Part shown: positions 1-6,143 of the stretch, one piece after another
Layout: every line of letters starts with the position of its first letter
Numbering within the stretch: position 1 is the first letter of the stretch
Source of the DNA: Sphingomonadaceae bacterium
GTDB taxonomy: Bacteria; Pseudomonadota; Alphaproteobacteria; Sphingomonadales; Sphingomonadaceae
Reading direction: 5' to 3'
Assembly: GCA_019245455.1 (NCBI GenBank)
Contig: JAFARM010000059.1
Location: 1 to 10,706 of the forward strand
DNA: 10,706 nt
Notes under the pieces: generated by a model
The model's input: the letters and a program-made list of their open reading frames with translations, nothing else
What the model was told of the DNA's origin: nothing
The model's database searches: none
Position numbers and translations under genes: made by a program

Positions 1-378
<378 letters not shown>

Positions 379-689
379 CATGTCCGAAACTCTGCCCCGG
401 CAAGCCGGAACAAAGCCCCGTTCAAGGAGCTTCCTATTGCACAAAACCAATCTGACTATCCGACCCGAAAGCCGGTAGTGCATTGTGGTAAGACATATAG
501 GAGGCGCGTTTTAACCATGACGCCGGAGCCCTTGTACGCTCCAGGCCATGGGTCGCCGCCCACATGTCCCTTCATTCAACCTACAATGAGAAAGAGCGAC
601 ACCACTCTGTTCCCCGTTTCACCGGGGTACTGAGCGGCTGTTTTTTCCGAGACCCGGAAGCGAACCCAGTGGCTCGTTTCCGGCGTCGG
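379..689 (-). other. rrn leader (transcribed spacer upstream of 16S)
   Basis: This gene-free stretch lies between the predicted transcription start (about 689) and mature 16S. It holds several structures on the minus strand. A 10-bp hairpin with one A-C mismatch and a 10-nt loop (654-683) lies almost at the 5' end of the transcript. A 5-bp hairpin CCCCG/CGGGG occupies 612-627. A GCTCTTT boxA-like core is at 591-597. A small GGAGC/GCTCC hairpin is at 525-542. Such leaders bind the Nus antitermination factors and pair with sequence beyond the 16S 3' end for RNase III processing; the 3' partner is outside the window. Open frames crossing this region show no protein-like features. Confidence 0.7.
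587..598 (-). promoter_or_regulatory. boxA-like antitermination site in the rrn leader
   Basis: The minus strand reads CGCTCTTTCTCA here. It shares the GCTCTTT core with the enterobacterial rrn boxA (TGCTCTTTAACA), the RNA site bound by NusB/NusE. Its position, about 90 nt after the predicted transcription start and 210 nt before 16S, suits that role. The 3' half of the consensus matches less well, so this is a motif-based inference. Confidence 0.5.
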
Positions 690-695
690 GGGCGG

Positions 696-734
696 CTTAT
701 GCGCCGTGTCTCAAACCCCGTCAACGTCTTTTTT
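696..734 (-). promoter_or_regulatory. rrn P1-type promoter with A-tract UP element
   Basis: On the minus strand, a -35 hexamer TTGACG (719-724) and a -10 hexamer CATAAG (696-701) are separated by exactly 17 nt. An A6 tract (729-734) lies just upstream of the -35, where an UP element would contact the RNA polymerase alpha subunits. Transcription would begin near 689 and run through the leader into 16S. Hexamers, spacing, A-tract and position before the only rRNA gene in view all agree. A TTGACG -35 is usual for sigma-70-type promoters in alphaproteobacteria. Confidence 0.75.
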
Positions 735-931
735 CGTGACCCCGGCGAACCGCGATCCGAAAGCCGGCTCCATCACCGCGACGCGCCCGGTCGATGTGAC
801 CGTAGGCCTCGCTGCGCTGGTGGAGATGACGAGCGCTGGGCAAAGCCCGCCGCCCGTCGTCCGGTGAGCGCCATCTAGGGACCGGCCGCCGGCGTGGCAA
901 CCCTTTTCTGCTGCAGCGCCGAACTTTCCGG
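735..931. other. Intergenic region between CBS gene and rrn promoter
   Basis: About 200 bp with no supportable gene. Open frames on both strands here are arginine-rich or low-complexity shadows. Downstream of the CBS-protein stop there are GC-rich partial inverted repeats (for example around 880-896), but none is followed by a T-tract, so no intrinsic terminator is called. CBS transcripts might therefore read toward the rrn promoter. Confidence 0.5.
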
Positions 932-1354
932 CTAAGCGGCGGAAATATAATCCTTGAGTGCGCTCGCCTCGCCCTCGGCCTCCTCGATCCGGCGTTTGAC
1001 CAGGTCGCCGATCGACACCAGCCCGACGAGCGCGCCACCCGCGACGACCGGCAGGTGCCGGATGCGCCGGTTGGTCATCGTCGCCATGGCCGCCGGGATC
1101 GACGCGTCCGGATCGACGGTGACGACCGGCGAGGTCATCACCGCGCCCGCCGTCGCGTCGAGGACGCCCGCGCCCTGCTGCGCGAGCTCGCCGACGATAT
1201 CCCGTTCCGAGACGATGCCGACGATCGATTCGCTGTCGAGCACCAGGACCGCGCCAATCCGGTGGCGGTCGAGGAGGGCGACGATTTCACGGACGCTTGT
1301 TTGTGGCGCCACACTGACGACGGATCGGTTTGACAGGAGCGAGCGGATCGACAC
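932..1354 (-). CDS. CBS domain-containing protein (two CBS domains)
   Basis: A 140-residue cytoplasmic protein made almost entirely of two CBS motifs. The first covers about residues 13-62 (RIGAVLVLDSESIVGIVSERDI). The second covers about 74-128 (VMTSPVVTVD, then RIRHLPVV and ALVGLVSIGDLVKRRI). Paired CBS motifs form a Bateman module that binds adenosyl ligands such as AMP, ATP or SAM; stand-alone two-CBS proteins are usually sensors of unknown partner. The frame stays open upstream to 1597, but that part is arginine-rich and not protein-like. The GTG at 1352-1354 is preceded by AAGGAGG (1360-1366) with a 5-nt gap, and begins the VSIRSLL that leads into the first motif. It is divergent from the small membrane-protein gene at 1447 and sits upstream of the rrn operon. 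The physiological ligand cannot be told from sequence. Confidence 0.9.
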   Translation of the reverse strand: MSIRSLLSNRSVVSVAPQTSVREIVALLDRHRIGAVLVLDSESIVGIVSERDIVGELAQQGAGVLDATAGAVMTSPVVTVDPDASIPAAMATMTNRRIRHLPVVAGGALVGLVSIGDLVKRRIEEAEGEASALKDYISAA

Positions 1355-1446
1355 GAGTGCCTCCTTCCCCAGAGCACGGCCGCGGATCGTTCCAAATCGC
1401 AGCCGGAGCCCCCATAATCCGCCCGATCGACGGGAAAGGAAAGACG

Positions 1447-1743
1447 ATGCGCGACGAAGCGCCCGGCGCCTGGCGGCACTTCCGGCGGCTGATGGGATGG
1501 ATGGCGGCGATTGCCGTCGCGACCATTGCGGTGGCGCTCGCGGTGCTCCACGCCGAAGGCGTCGTGCTCCGCCTGCACTTCGTGATCGCGCTGGCACTGG
1601 CGATCGGGCTTTCGGTGCTGCTCGCCGGCGGGCTGATGGGGCTGGTCTTCGCGAGCCACCGCGGCGGCTATGACGACGCCGTCGACGAGCCAGGCCGCGG
1701 GCGGCGCAGCAACGAAAAGGGCCGCCCCGGAGGGCGGCCCTAA
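1447..1743 (+). CDS. Small two-helix membrane protein, unknown function
   Basis: A 98-residue protein with a charged N-terminus (MRDEAPGAWRHFRRL) and two predicted transmembrane helices, about residues 16-34 (MGWMAAIAVATIAVALAVL) and 43-68 (LHFVIALALAIGLSVLLAGGLMGLVF). A short polar tail rich in G, R and D follows. The ATG at 1447 is preceded by a purine-rich GGAAAGGA ending at 1440. An in-frame start at 1330 is unlikely because it lies inside the divergent CBS gene. The last ~8 codons coincide with the porin's terminator hairpin, so the GRPGGRP tail may be a by-product of that overlap. This is the only convincing plus-strand gene in the window. I do not recognise a family; it could be an uncharacterised inner-membrane protein of the kind common in Sphingomonas. 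Confidence 0.75.
   Translation: MRDEAPGAWRHFRRLMGWMAAIAVATIAVALAVLHAEGVVLRLHFVIALALAIGLSVLLAGGLMGLVFASHRGGYDDAVDEPGRGRRSNEKGRPGGRP
1715..1741 (-). terminator. Intrinsic terminator of the porin gene
   Basis: On the minus strand, AGGGCCGCCC (1732-1741) pairs perfectly with GGGCGGCCCT (1718-1727) around a 4-nt TCCG loop, giving a 10-bp GC-rich stem that runs into TTTTCGTT. This is a classic rho-independent terminator 22 nt downstream of the porin stop. Read on the plus strand the stem is the same, but the following bases (AAACGATCG) lack a T-tract, so termination should act mainly on porin transcripts. Confidence 0.85.
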
Positions 1744-1745
1744 AC

Positions 1746-1764
1746 GATCGCTCGTCGAGCGATC
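1746..1764. repeat. Perfect 8-bp inverted repeat at the porin stop codon
   Basis: GATCGCTC (1746-1753) and GAGCGATC (1757-1764) form a perfect stem with a 3-nt loop. It includes two of the three bases of the porin stop codon (1763-1765). Together with the terminator just beyond, it makes a double hairpin at the mRNA 3' end, which could protect it from 3' exonucleases. That role is inferred. Confidence 0.6.
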
Positions 1765-3301
1765 AGAAATCGATCTGGGCGCGCAGCGCGAAGGCGTCGG
1801 TGCTGTACTCGCGCCCGGCCGGGATCTGCGTGCTGAGCGGAACGACCTGCGCCGCCAGCGGCCCGCCGCGGATCTCGGCATGGGTGTACTGCGCCGCGAT
1901 GCGGACATAATCGATCGGCCAGTAGTTGAGCACGCCGATATAGCCGATCTGGCGACCACCGTTGACCAGTCCGGCGCTGTTCGCCGCGGTGTTGCCGACC
2001 TGATCGCTCAGGTTGAGGTAGTCGACGCGGCCGGCGAGCTGCAGTCCGCCCCAGCCGCCCTCGCTGACCGGATGCAGGATCTTGGTGCGGTCGATCTTGC
2101 CGTTCTTGTAGCCGCGGGTCTCGCCCGTGATCCACCAGCCGCCCTCGATGTAGCCCGAGGCGAAGTCGGCGTCCTGCGGATAGGCCGTGCCGGTGATCGC
2201 CTGCGGTGGCGTCACGGTATAGCCCGGACGATAGCCGCGGACGTGGAGGTACTGGCCCTCGCCCTGGACGTGGAACGGCCCCCAGATGTACAGCGCCTCG
2301 AGCCCGACGATCGTGTCGCCCGACCCCGCGACGGTGGTGTCGATGAAGCGCTGATCGGTGGTGAAGACGAACGGCCGCGCACGGTAGCGCAGGCCGCGCG
2401 CATCGGTGGCGAACTCGCGCCACTGGAAGCTCGCCGCGAGGTGCGCCTGGCCGCCGTAGATCTTCGGCGACCACACGACGCGCGCCGATCCCTGGTAGCC
2501 GGTGCGGTCGAACAGGCCGGCGTTGTTGGCCGAAACCGAGGTCGCCACCGTCGGCGTGCCGCCCGGCGTCGCCGCCGGGGTCACGGTCGAGGTCGCCGAG
2601 TAGCCGAGCGCCGCGTTGCCGTTGATGCCCTGGTTGAAGGCACCGAGCTGGATGCGGAAATCGTTCTTTGGATTGACGTAGGTCACCGCGAAACCGAGGC
2701 GACGGCCGTTGTTGAAGGCATCATTCAGCTGCGAGCGCTCGAGCACCGGGATGAAGCGGTTGCTCGTCATGTTGTCGAGGCTGCTGAACGGGTAGAAATA
2801 GCCGACGGTGAAGGTCAGCGGGGTGCGGTGGGGCGCCCACTCGAAGATCACGTCCTCGTAGTCGACGACGCCCTCGGCGAAGTTGAACTGGAAGTTGTAC
2901 GAGAAGTCGCCCGGCAGCGACCCCGACGCGCCAATCAGCAGACGGCGCGAGCGGCCGGTGAAGCCGAGGTTGGGCGTGACGATGCGGTTGCCGGGGTTGT
3001 TGATCTGGCCGAAGTCGTACTGGAGCTCGCCGTTCAGCTTGAACTTGAAGCCGTCCGGTCCGGACGTCTCGGGCATCCCCTTCCACGACACGCTCTGGTT
3101 GGCGAGTTTCTTGTTGGTATCGGCGAGCGCCTTGTTGTTGTCGGCCGCGACCTGCGCCAGCGCCTGGATCTGCGCCTGCATCGCCTGGACCTGCGCACGG
3201 AGCGCCTCGACCTCGTCAGTCGACGCCGCCGCCTGCGCATGAGCGACCCCCGCCAGCGCCGAGGCGGCAAGCAGCGCCGTCGTGAGTTTGAGCATGGTCA
3301 T
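1763..3301 (-). CDS. OprO/OprP-family outer-membrane porin
   Basis: A 512-residue outer-membrane beta-barrel protein. It has a clear Sec signal peptide (MTMLKLTTALLAASALAGVAHA, likely cut after residue 22), then an alanine/glutamine-rich coiled-coil stretch (about 27-67, VEALRAQVQAMQAQIQALAQ) and a long barrel with alternating aromatic strands. It ends in IDF; a terminal Phe is the usual sorting signal for the BAM complex. The pattern GFKFKLNGELQYDFGQI followed by RRLLIGASGSLPGDFSYNFQ is typical of the phosphate/polyphosphate-selective OprO/OprP family (Pfam Porin_O_P). The start is the first of two close ATGs, with AGGGG 11 nt upstream. A terminator follows the stop and a possible Pho box lies upstream. 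Phosphate selectivity is family knowledge plus inference; the selectivity lysines were not verified. Confidence 0.9.
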   Translation of the reverse strand: MTMLKLTTALLAASALAGVAHAQAAASTDEVEALRAQVQAMQAQIQALAQVAADNNKALADTNKKLANQSVSWKGMPETSGPDGFKFKLNGELQYDFGQINNPGNRIVTPNLGFTGRSRRLLIGASGSLPGDFSYNFQFNFAEGVVDYEDVIFEWAPHRTPLTFTVGYFYPFSSLDNMTSNRFIPVLERSQLNDAFNNGRRLGFAVTYVNPKNDFRIQLGAFNQGINGNAALGYSATSTVTPAATPGGTPTVATSVSANNAGLFDRTGYQGSARVVWSPKIYGGQAHLAASFQWREFATDARGLRYRARPFVFTTDQRFIDTTVAGSGDTIVGLEALYIWGPFHVQGEGQYLHVRGYRPGYTVTPPQAITGTAYPQDADFASGYIEGGWWITGETRGYKNGKIDRTKILHPVSEGGWGGLQLAGRVDYLNLSDQVGNTAANSAGLVNGGRQIGYIGVLNYWPIDYVRIAAQYTHAEIRGGPLAAQVVPLSTQIPAGREYSTDAFALRAQIDF

Positions 3302-3349
3302 TGCTTAAGCGCCCCTGAATGATTGCAGGCGCGGGGCTACCGGCACGAC

Positions 3350-3389
3350 GTGACACTCCGGCGTCGAAATCGTTGCAGTTTCGTGACGG
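3350..3389 (-). promoter_or_regulatory. Possible PhoB-binding repeats upstream of the porin
   Basis: On the minus strand CCGTCAC (3383-3389), GAAA, CTGCAAC (3372-3378) resembles the Pho box (CTGTCAY, 4-nt A/T-rich spacer, CTGTCAY): 6/7 and 5/7 matches with correct 11-bp spacing. A third unit, GTGTCAC (3350-3356, 6/7), lies exactly 22 bp further on, in the same helical phase; the unit between (3361-3367) matches poorly. It sits 50-90 bp before the porin start. No convincing -10 was found after it, so this remains tentative. Confidence 0.35.
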
Positions 3390-3430
3390 ACGGCATCGCT
3401 GCGGCCGGCGTGGCAATAATGCAACGGCGG

Positions 3431-3997
3431 TTACGGAGCGACGCGTGCCGCCGCCCACTGTTGATCGCGTCGCGCCACGATCCGCACGTGTTCCGTTCCC
3501 GCAAGGTCGAGCCGATCGATCATCTCGACCATCACGGTCAGGACGGCAAAGGCCGGACGCGCCCCCTGTCCGAGTCGCGCTCCGGCGAGCTGCGTGCCCG
3601 GCGGCGGAAGCGCGGTGTAGCTGCGCCGTCCGGCCGGCGGAACCTCGCGCCAGGACGCGGCGACCGCACGTCCTTCGGTCGCAATCGCCGCCGTCCCCGT
3701 CAGCCGGACCTGCACCTGCGCGATTGGGTCATAAGCGACGACGGCAATGCGCGGATCGACCGTCAGCGCGGCGACCTTCGCCGCGCGCGCATCGGTGAAA
3801 AACGTCAGCGTCGCCGCCGCTACATCGACGCCGCGCAGCACCATCACGCGGGCAGCGACGGGCGAGCCCGTGGCGACGACCGGCGTCCGCCACGGAGACC
3901 CGCGGTCAGCGACCGCCGCGGCAAGCCGACACCACGTGTCGGCGATGCGCGCGACGCGGTCGTCCGGGTCAGCCGTCGACGTTCTCGACGGCGGCAA
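3431..3997 (-). CDS. Pyridoxamine 5'-phosphate oxidase-like FMN-binding protein
   Basis: A protein of about 188 residues from the PNPOx-like split-barrel flavin family. The core RVMVLRGVD, TLTFFTDARAAKVAAL, DPRIAVVAYDP, QVQVRLTGTA follows the order seen in FMN-binding PNPOx-like proteins (substrate-loop Arg, FMN-contacting TD..AxK, then the dimer strand QxR). The C-terminus QQWAAARVAP matches the usual W...xxP ending, so the gene looks complete there. The start is uncertain. Recognisable sequence begins at TADPDDRVARIADTW with no ATG or GTG nearby. The only ordinary start codon in frame is TTG at 3995-3997, inside the last codons of the DUF4167 gene and with a poorly spaced AAGG (4001-4004). 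Translational coupling to DUF4167 seems likely. Substrate is unknown; true pyridoxine oxidase activity should not be assumed. Confidence 0.8.
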   Translation of the reverse strand: MPPSRTSTADPDDRVARIADTWCRLAAAVADRGSPWRTPVVATGSPVAARVMVLRGVDVAAATLTFFTDARAAKVAALTVDPRIAVVAYDPIAQVQVRLTGTAAIATEGRAVAASWREVPPAGRRSYTALPPPGTQLAGARLGQGARPAFAVLTVMVEMIDRLDLAGTEHVRIVARRDQQWAAARVAP

Positions 3998-4985
3998 CGA
4001 CCTTGCGCGGCCGGCCGCGAGGACGCTTGATAGGCGGCGCGTCAGCCGCAGGGGCGGCAGCGCCTTCGGCCGCGGGCGCGATCGCCGGCGGCGCGTCGGC
4101 GGGGACAACCGTCGCGGGACCAGGAATACCGATGGGCATCGCCGATCCGTCACTGTCGCGCGGCTCGCCCCGCTCGGCGGGTTCGCGCCGGAACTCGCCG
4201 TTGCGGCGGAAGCCATCATCGCGCCGGCGCCGCTGGTCGTCACCGTCTCCAGCGTCGCGCGGCGCATCCCGTCCACCCTCGTCGCGGCTGACCCGGCCTC
4301 GCGTATCGCCGTCGCGCGCCGCATAGGACCGCGGCCGGTCGTCGCGCTGGCCGCCCTCTTCGCGGAAACGGTTGCTGTCGTCGCGTTGCCGGTCGTCGCG
4401 TTGCCGATCGTCGCGCTGGCCGCGGCCTTCCTGCCCACGGCCACCCTCCTCGCGCTGCCGATCCTCGCGCTGCCGATGATCACGCTGGCGATCGTCGCGC
4501 TGGCGGTCGTCGCGACGCCGGTTGCCGTCATCGCGTCCGCTCTCGTCGGCGCGATATCCCTGCGGCCGGTCGCCGCCAGCGCCTTCGCTCCGGCCATTGC
4601 TGCGGTATGGTTGGCGGTCGCTCTCGTCGGCGTCGTCGTCATCGTCGCGGTCGCCGGCGAACCCCTGTGTGCCCGATGTGCCAAAGGCGTCATCGTCGTC
4701 GTCGAAGCCGGAGCGCGGTGCCGGCTGCGGATCGCGCGCGCGGAACTCGCTCAGAACGCGGAAATAATGGTCGGCGTACTGCATATAGAACTCGGCCTGG
4801 ACGCGGTCGCCGTTCTGCGTCGCGTCGCGCGCCATCGCCTTGTATTTCTCGAGCAGCTGGGCGGCGTTGCCGCGCTGCCGGTTGTCGATGCGGCTGCCGT
4901 TGTTGAAGCTGCCCGACGGGCCGCCGCCCTGCGGACGCGCCCCGCCGCGTCCGCGGCGGCGACCATTCTGATTGTTCCTGATCAA
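3969..4985 (-). CDS. DUF4167 domain protein with RDDRQR repeats and C-terminal AT-hook
   Basis: About 338 residues, cytoplasmic. The N-terminus is basic (IRNNQNGRRRGRGGARPQ). The conserved domain spans about residues 30-82 (NRQRGNAAQLLEKYKAMARD, DRVQAEFYMQYADHYFRVL), diagnostic for the alphaproteobacterial DUF4167 family. A long disordered charged region follows: acidic runs (DDDDD), then near-tandem RDDRQ repeats, then a Pro/Ala stretch. The C-terminus has KRPRGRPRK (320-328), an AT-hook-like DNA-binding motif. The start was set at TTG (4983-4985), because family members begin just before the NN-rich basic segment, and GGGGA (4995-4999) lies 9 nt upstream. An in-frame GTG at 5007-5009 would add eight residues. 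Function is not established; the basic N-terminus and AT-hook suggest nucleic-acid binding. The stop overlaps the downstream oxidase-like gene. Confidence 0.85.
   Translation of the reverse strand: MIRNNQNGRRRGRGGARPQGGGPSGSFNNGSRIDNRQRGNAAQLLEKYKAMARDATQNGDRVQAEFYMQYADHYFRVLSEFRARDPQPAPRSGFDDDDDAFGTSGTQGFAGDRDDDDDADESDRQPYRSNGRSEGAGGDRPQGYRADESGRDDGNRRRDDRQRDDRQRDHRQREDRQREEGGRGQEGRGQRDDRQRDDRQRDDSNRFREEGGQRDDRPRSYAARDGDTRGRVSRDEGGRDAPRDAGDGDDQRRRRDDGFRRNGEFRREPAERGEPRDSDGSAMPIGIPGPATVVPADAPPAIAPAAEGAAAPAADAPPIKRPRGRPRKVVAAVENVDG
4376..4520 (-). repeat. 15-bp degenerate coding repeats (DDRQR units)
   Basis: Within the DUF4167 gene a 15-bp unit of the form CGGCAACGCGACGAC (minus strand) recurs. 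About three units lie at 4376-4420 and five at 4446-4515, encoding DDRQR and variants such as DHRQR and EDRQR. Period and codon identity point to slippage or unequal recombination, so copy number may differ between strains. Confidence 0.75.
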
Positions 4986-5009
4986 TGCCAAGTATCCCCG
5001 TGCGAGCAC

Positions 5010-5131
5010 GCATCATCGGAAAAAGGTCTGTCGTCCGTGGGCCGGGGGCATCGCCAAGCCGATGCCAGCATCACCAATCCGGGCGGATCGCAGCGGCGGG
5101 GGACTTGTCCGGTCGACCTCGCCTGAGCGCG
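5010..5131. other. DUF4167 upstream region
   Basis: There is no supportable gene here. On the minus strand it would be the 5' leader of the DUF4167 mRNA. A 7-bp inverted repeat GGCATCG/CGATGCC with a 6-nt loop lies at 5047-5066, about 60-80 nt before the start. I cannot assign it to a known riboswitch or protein-binding leader. Confidence 0.4.
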
Positions 5132-5159
5132 TGTCTAGCGGCATTCGCTGCCGCGTCAA
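5132..5159 (-). promoter_or_regulatory. Possible promoter for DUF4167 with palindromic spacer, or prmC 3' hairpin
   Basis: Just after the prmC stop the minus strand shows TTGACG (5154-5159), a 16-nt spacer, then TAGACA (5132-5137). The spacer is almost wholly an inverted repeat, GCGGCA/TGCCGC with a 5-nt loop (5138-5154). It could be a promoter for DUF4167 whose spacer is an operator, or a hairpin ending the prmC transcript, though it lacks a T-tract. The -10 is weak (3/6). Confidence 0.3.
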
Positions 5160-5163
5160 AGCC

Positions 5164-6057
5164 CTAAATGGTGACGGCGAGGCAGCGCGGCAACCCCGCG
5201 AGGTCGCGGCGCAGCGCGACGGTCAGCCCCTGCGCGGCGAACAGCGCGCCCGCCGCCTCCGCCTGCGTCGCGCCGATCTCGATGCAGGCGATGCCGCTTG
5301 GGCGCAGGCGCGCGGCGACGACGGGGGCGATGCGGCAATAGTCGGCGAGCCCGTCCGACCCCGCGAACAGCGCCGCGGGCGGCTCCCACTCGGCGACGTC
5401 GCGCGGCAGCGGCTCGTTCGTGGCGATGTACGGCGGGTTGCACAGGATCAGGTCGAAGGTTCCCTCGCCCGCGTCCCAGCCGCCGTGGACGAACGCCGCA
5501 CGGTCGCCAAAGCCCAGCTGCCGGGCGTTCCCCTCCGCCACAGCCAGCGCCGCCGCCGAGGCGTCGACGCCGACGCCCGTCGCTGCTGGCCACTCGGCGA
5601 GCGCCGCCAGCAACAACGCCCCCGACCCGGTGCCGAGGTCGAGCACCCGAACCGGGCCGGGCGTGCCGGCGAAGTGCGCGACCGCCGCCTCGACCAGCGT
5701 CTCGCTGTCCGGCCGCGGGATCAGCACGTCGGGCGTGACGGTAAGGTCGAGCGACCAGAACTCGCGGCGGCCGGTGATGTAGGCGACCGGCTCGCCCGCG
5801 GCGCGGCGGTCGACCAGCGCGGCGAAGGCGGCGGCGTGCGTGGCATCGATCTGACGCTCGGGCGCGAGCAGCAGCGCCATGCGGTCGATGCCGAGGGCAT
5901 GGGCGAGCAGCACCTCGGCGTCGAGGCGCGCAATGCGGGTGGCGGCGGCGGCAAGGAGGGCACCGGTCCCGTCTCCCGCCTGCGGGAGAGGCGACTCGCG
6001 CGCCAGCGCGGCGGGTGAGGGTGTGCCCGACGGCCGACCTGCGGACTCGGCCGTCAC
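5164..6057 (-). CDS. prmC: Peptide chain release factor N5-glutamine methyltransferase PrmC, with repeat-derived N-terminus
   Basis: 297 residues. PrmC methylates the glutamine of the GGQ motif in RF1 and RF2 using SAM. The N-terminal helical domain (about 32-95) leads to the linker VLIPRPDSETLVE (111-123). The SAM-binding motif is DLGTGSG (140-146) and the catalytic NPPY is at 207-210, all intact. The family's N-terminus normally begins within a few residues of the helix seen here as GALLAAAATRIARLDAEVLL (residue 32 on). No ATG, GTG or TTG lies in frame near that point. The only usable start is GTG at 6055-6057, giving about 30 extra residues (TPSPAALARESPLPQAGDG) encoded by a palindromic repeat. 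prfA, whose product is the substrate, lies upstream, but 151 nt away instead of adjacent, with a pair of other repeats between. Confidence 0.93.
   Translation of the reverse strand: MTAESAGRPSGTPSPAALARESPLPQAGDGTGALLAAAATRIARLDAEVLLAHALGIDRMALLLAPERQIDATHAAAFAALVDRRAAGEPVAYITGRREFWSLDLTVTPDVLIPRPDSETLVEAAVAHFAGTPGPVRVLDLGTGSGALLLAALAEWPAATGVGVDASAAALAVAEGNARQLGFGDRAAFVHGGWDAGEGTFDLILCNPPYIATNEPLPRDVAEWEPPAALFAGSDGLADYCRIAPVVAARLRPSGIACIEIGATQAEAAGALFAAQGLTVALRRDLAGLPRCLAVTI
5972..6030. repeat. Palindromic repeat element inside the 5' end of prmC
   Basis: A perfect 8-bp inverted repeat, TCTCCCGC (5972-5979) and GCGGGAGA (5982-5989), is followed on the plus strand by GGCGACTCGC, a CGCG/CGCG mini-palindrome and GGGTGAGGG. 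From memory this matches the style of dispersed 'ctctcccgc...gcgggagag...gggtgaggg' repeats in sphingomonads and other alphaproteobacteria. On the minus strand it is read in frame within prmC without stops. Outer boundaries are approximate. Confidence 0.65.
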
Positions 6058-6063
6058 CGCGCG

Positions 6064-6124
6064 CCCCCCACCCCGACCCTCCCCGCTCTCCGTTCGCTCC
6101 GCTCACGGGGGGGGAGGGAGAAGG
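6064..6124 (-). repeat. GC-skewed palindromic element, copy 1
   Basis: Read on the minus strand it has CCTTCTCCCTCCCCC, a variable hairpin, then AGAGCGGGGAGGGTCGGGG and TGGGGG. The inner hairpin is CCGT/ACGG (6105-6108 and 6090-6093) with an 11-nt loop. CCCTCCCC also pairs with GGGGAGGG, making an outer stem. It forms an inverted pair with copy 2, 19 nt away, between prfA and prmC. Confidence 0.85.
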
Positions 6125-6143
6125 CAGGACGGACGCCCCCCTT

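Noticed and set aside
612..627. CCCCG/CGGGG hairpin as an intrinsic terminator
   Set aside because: It lies within the rrn leader between promoter and 16S and has no T-tract following on the minus strand. A terminator there would block rRNA synthesis.
1355..1597. Upstream extension of the CBS-protein frame to an 82-residue longer start
   Set aside because: The extension is arginine/serine-rich and lies opposite the membrane-protein gene, whereas GTG at 1354 has a strong AAGGAGG site.
1670..3322. A 550-residue plus-strand open frame opposite the porin
   Set aside because: It is an arginine- and valine-rich shadow of the porin gene, which has a signal peptide, barrel pattern and terminal Phe on the minus strand.
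4376..4520. 15-bp repeats considered as a CRISPR array
   Set aside because: The units are contiguous, in frame and lack unique spacers; they encode DDRQR within a protein.
3998..4693. Long N-terminal extension of the PNPOx-like frame (threonine/alanine/arginine-rich)
   Set aside because: This is the DUF4167 gene read in another frame, lacking any conserved motif.
3747..5126. A 459-residue plus-strand open frame with many hydrophobic VALPIVALA repeats, resembling a membrane protein
   Set aside because: It is antisense to the DUF4167 repeats: complementing GAC/CGC/CAG codons gives Val/Ala/Leu codons. The minus strand holds the recognisable DUF4167 domain.
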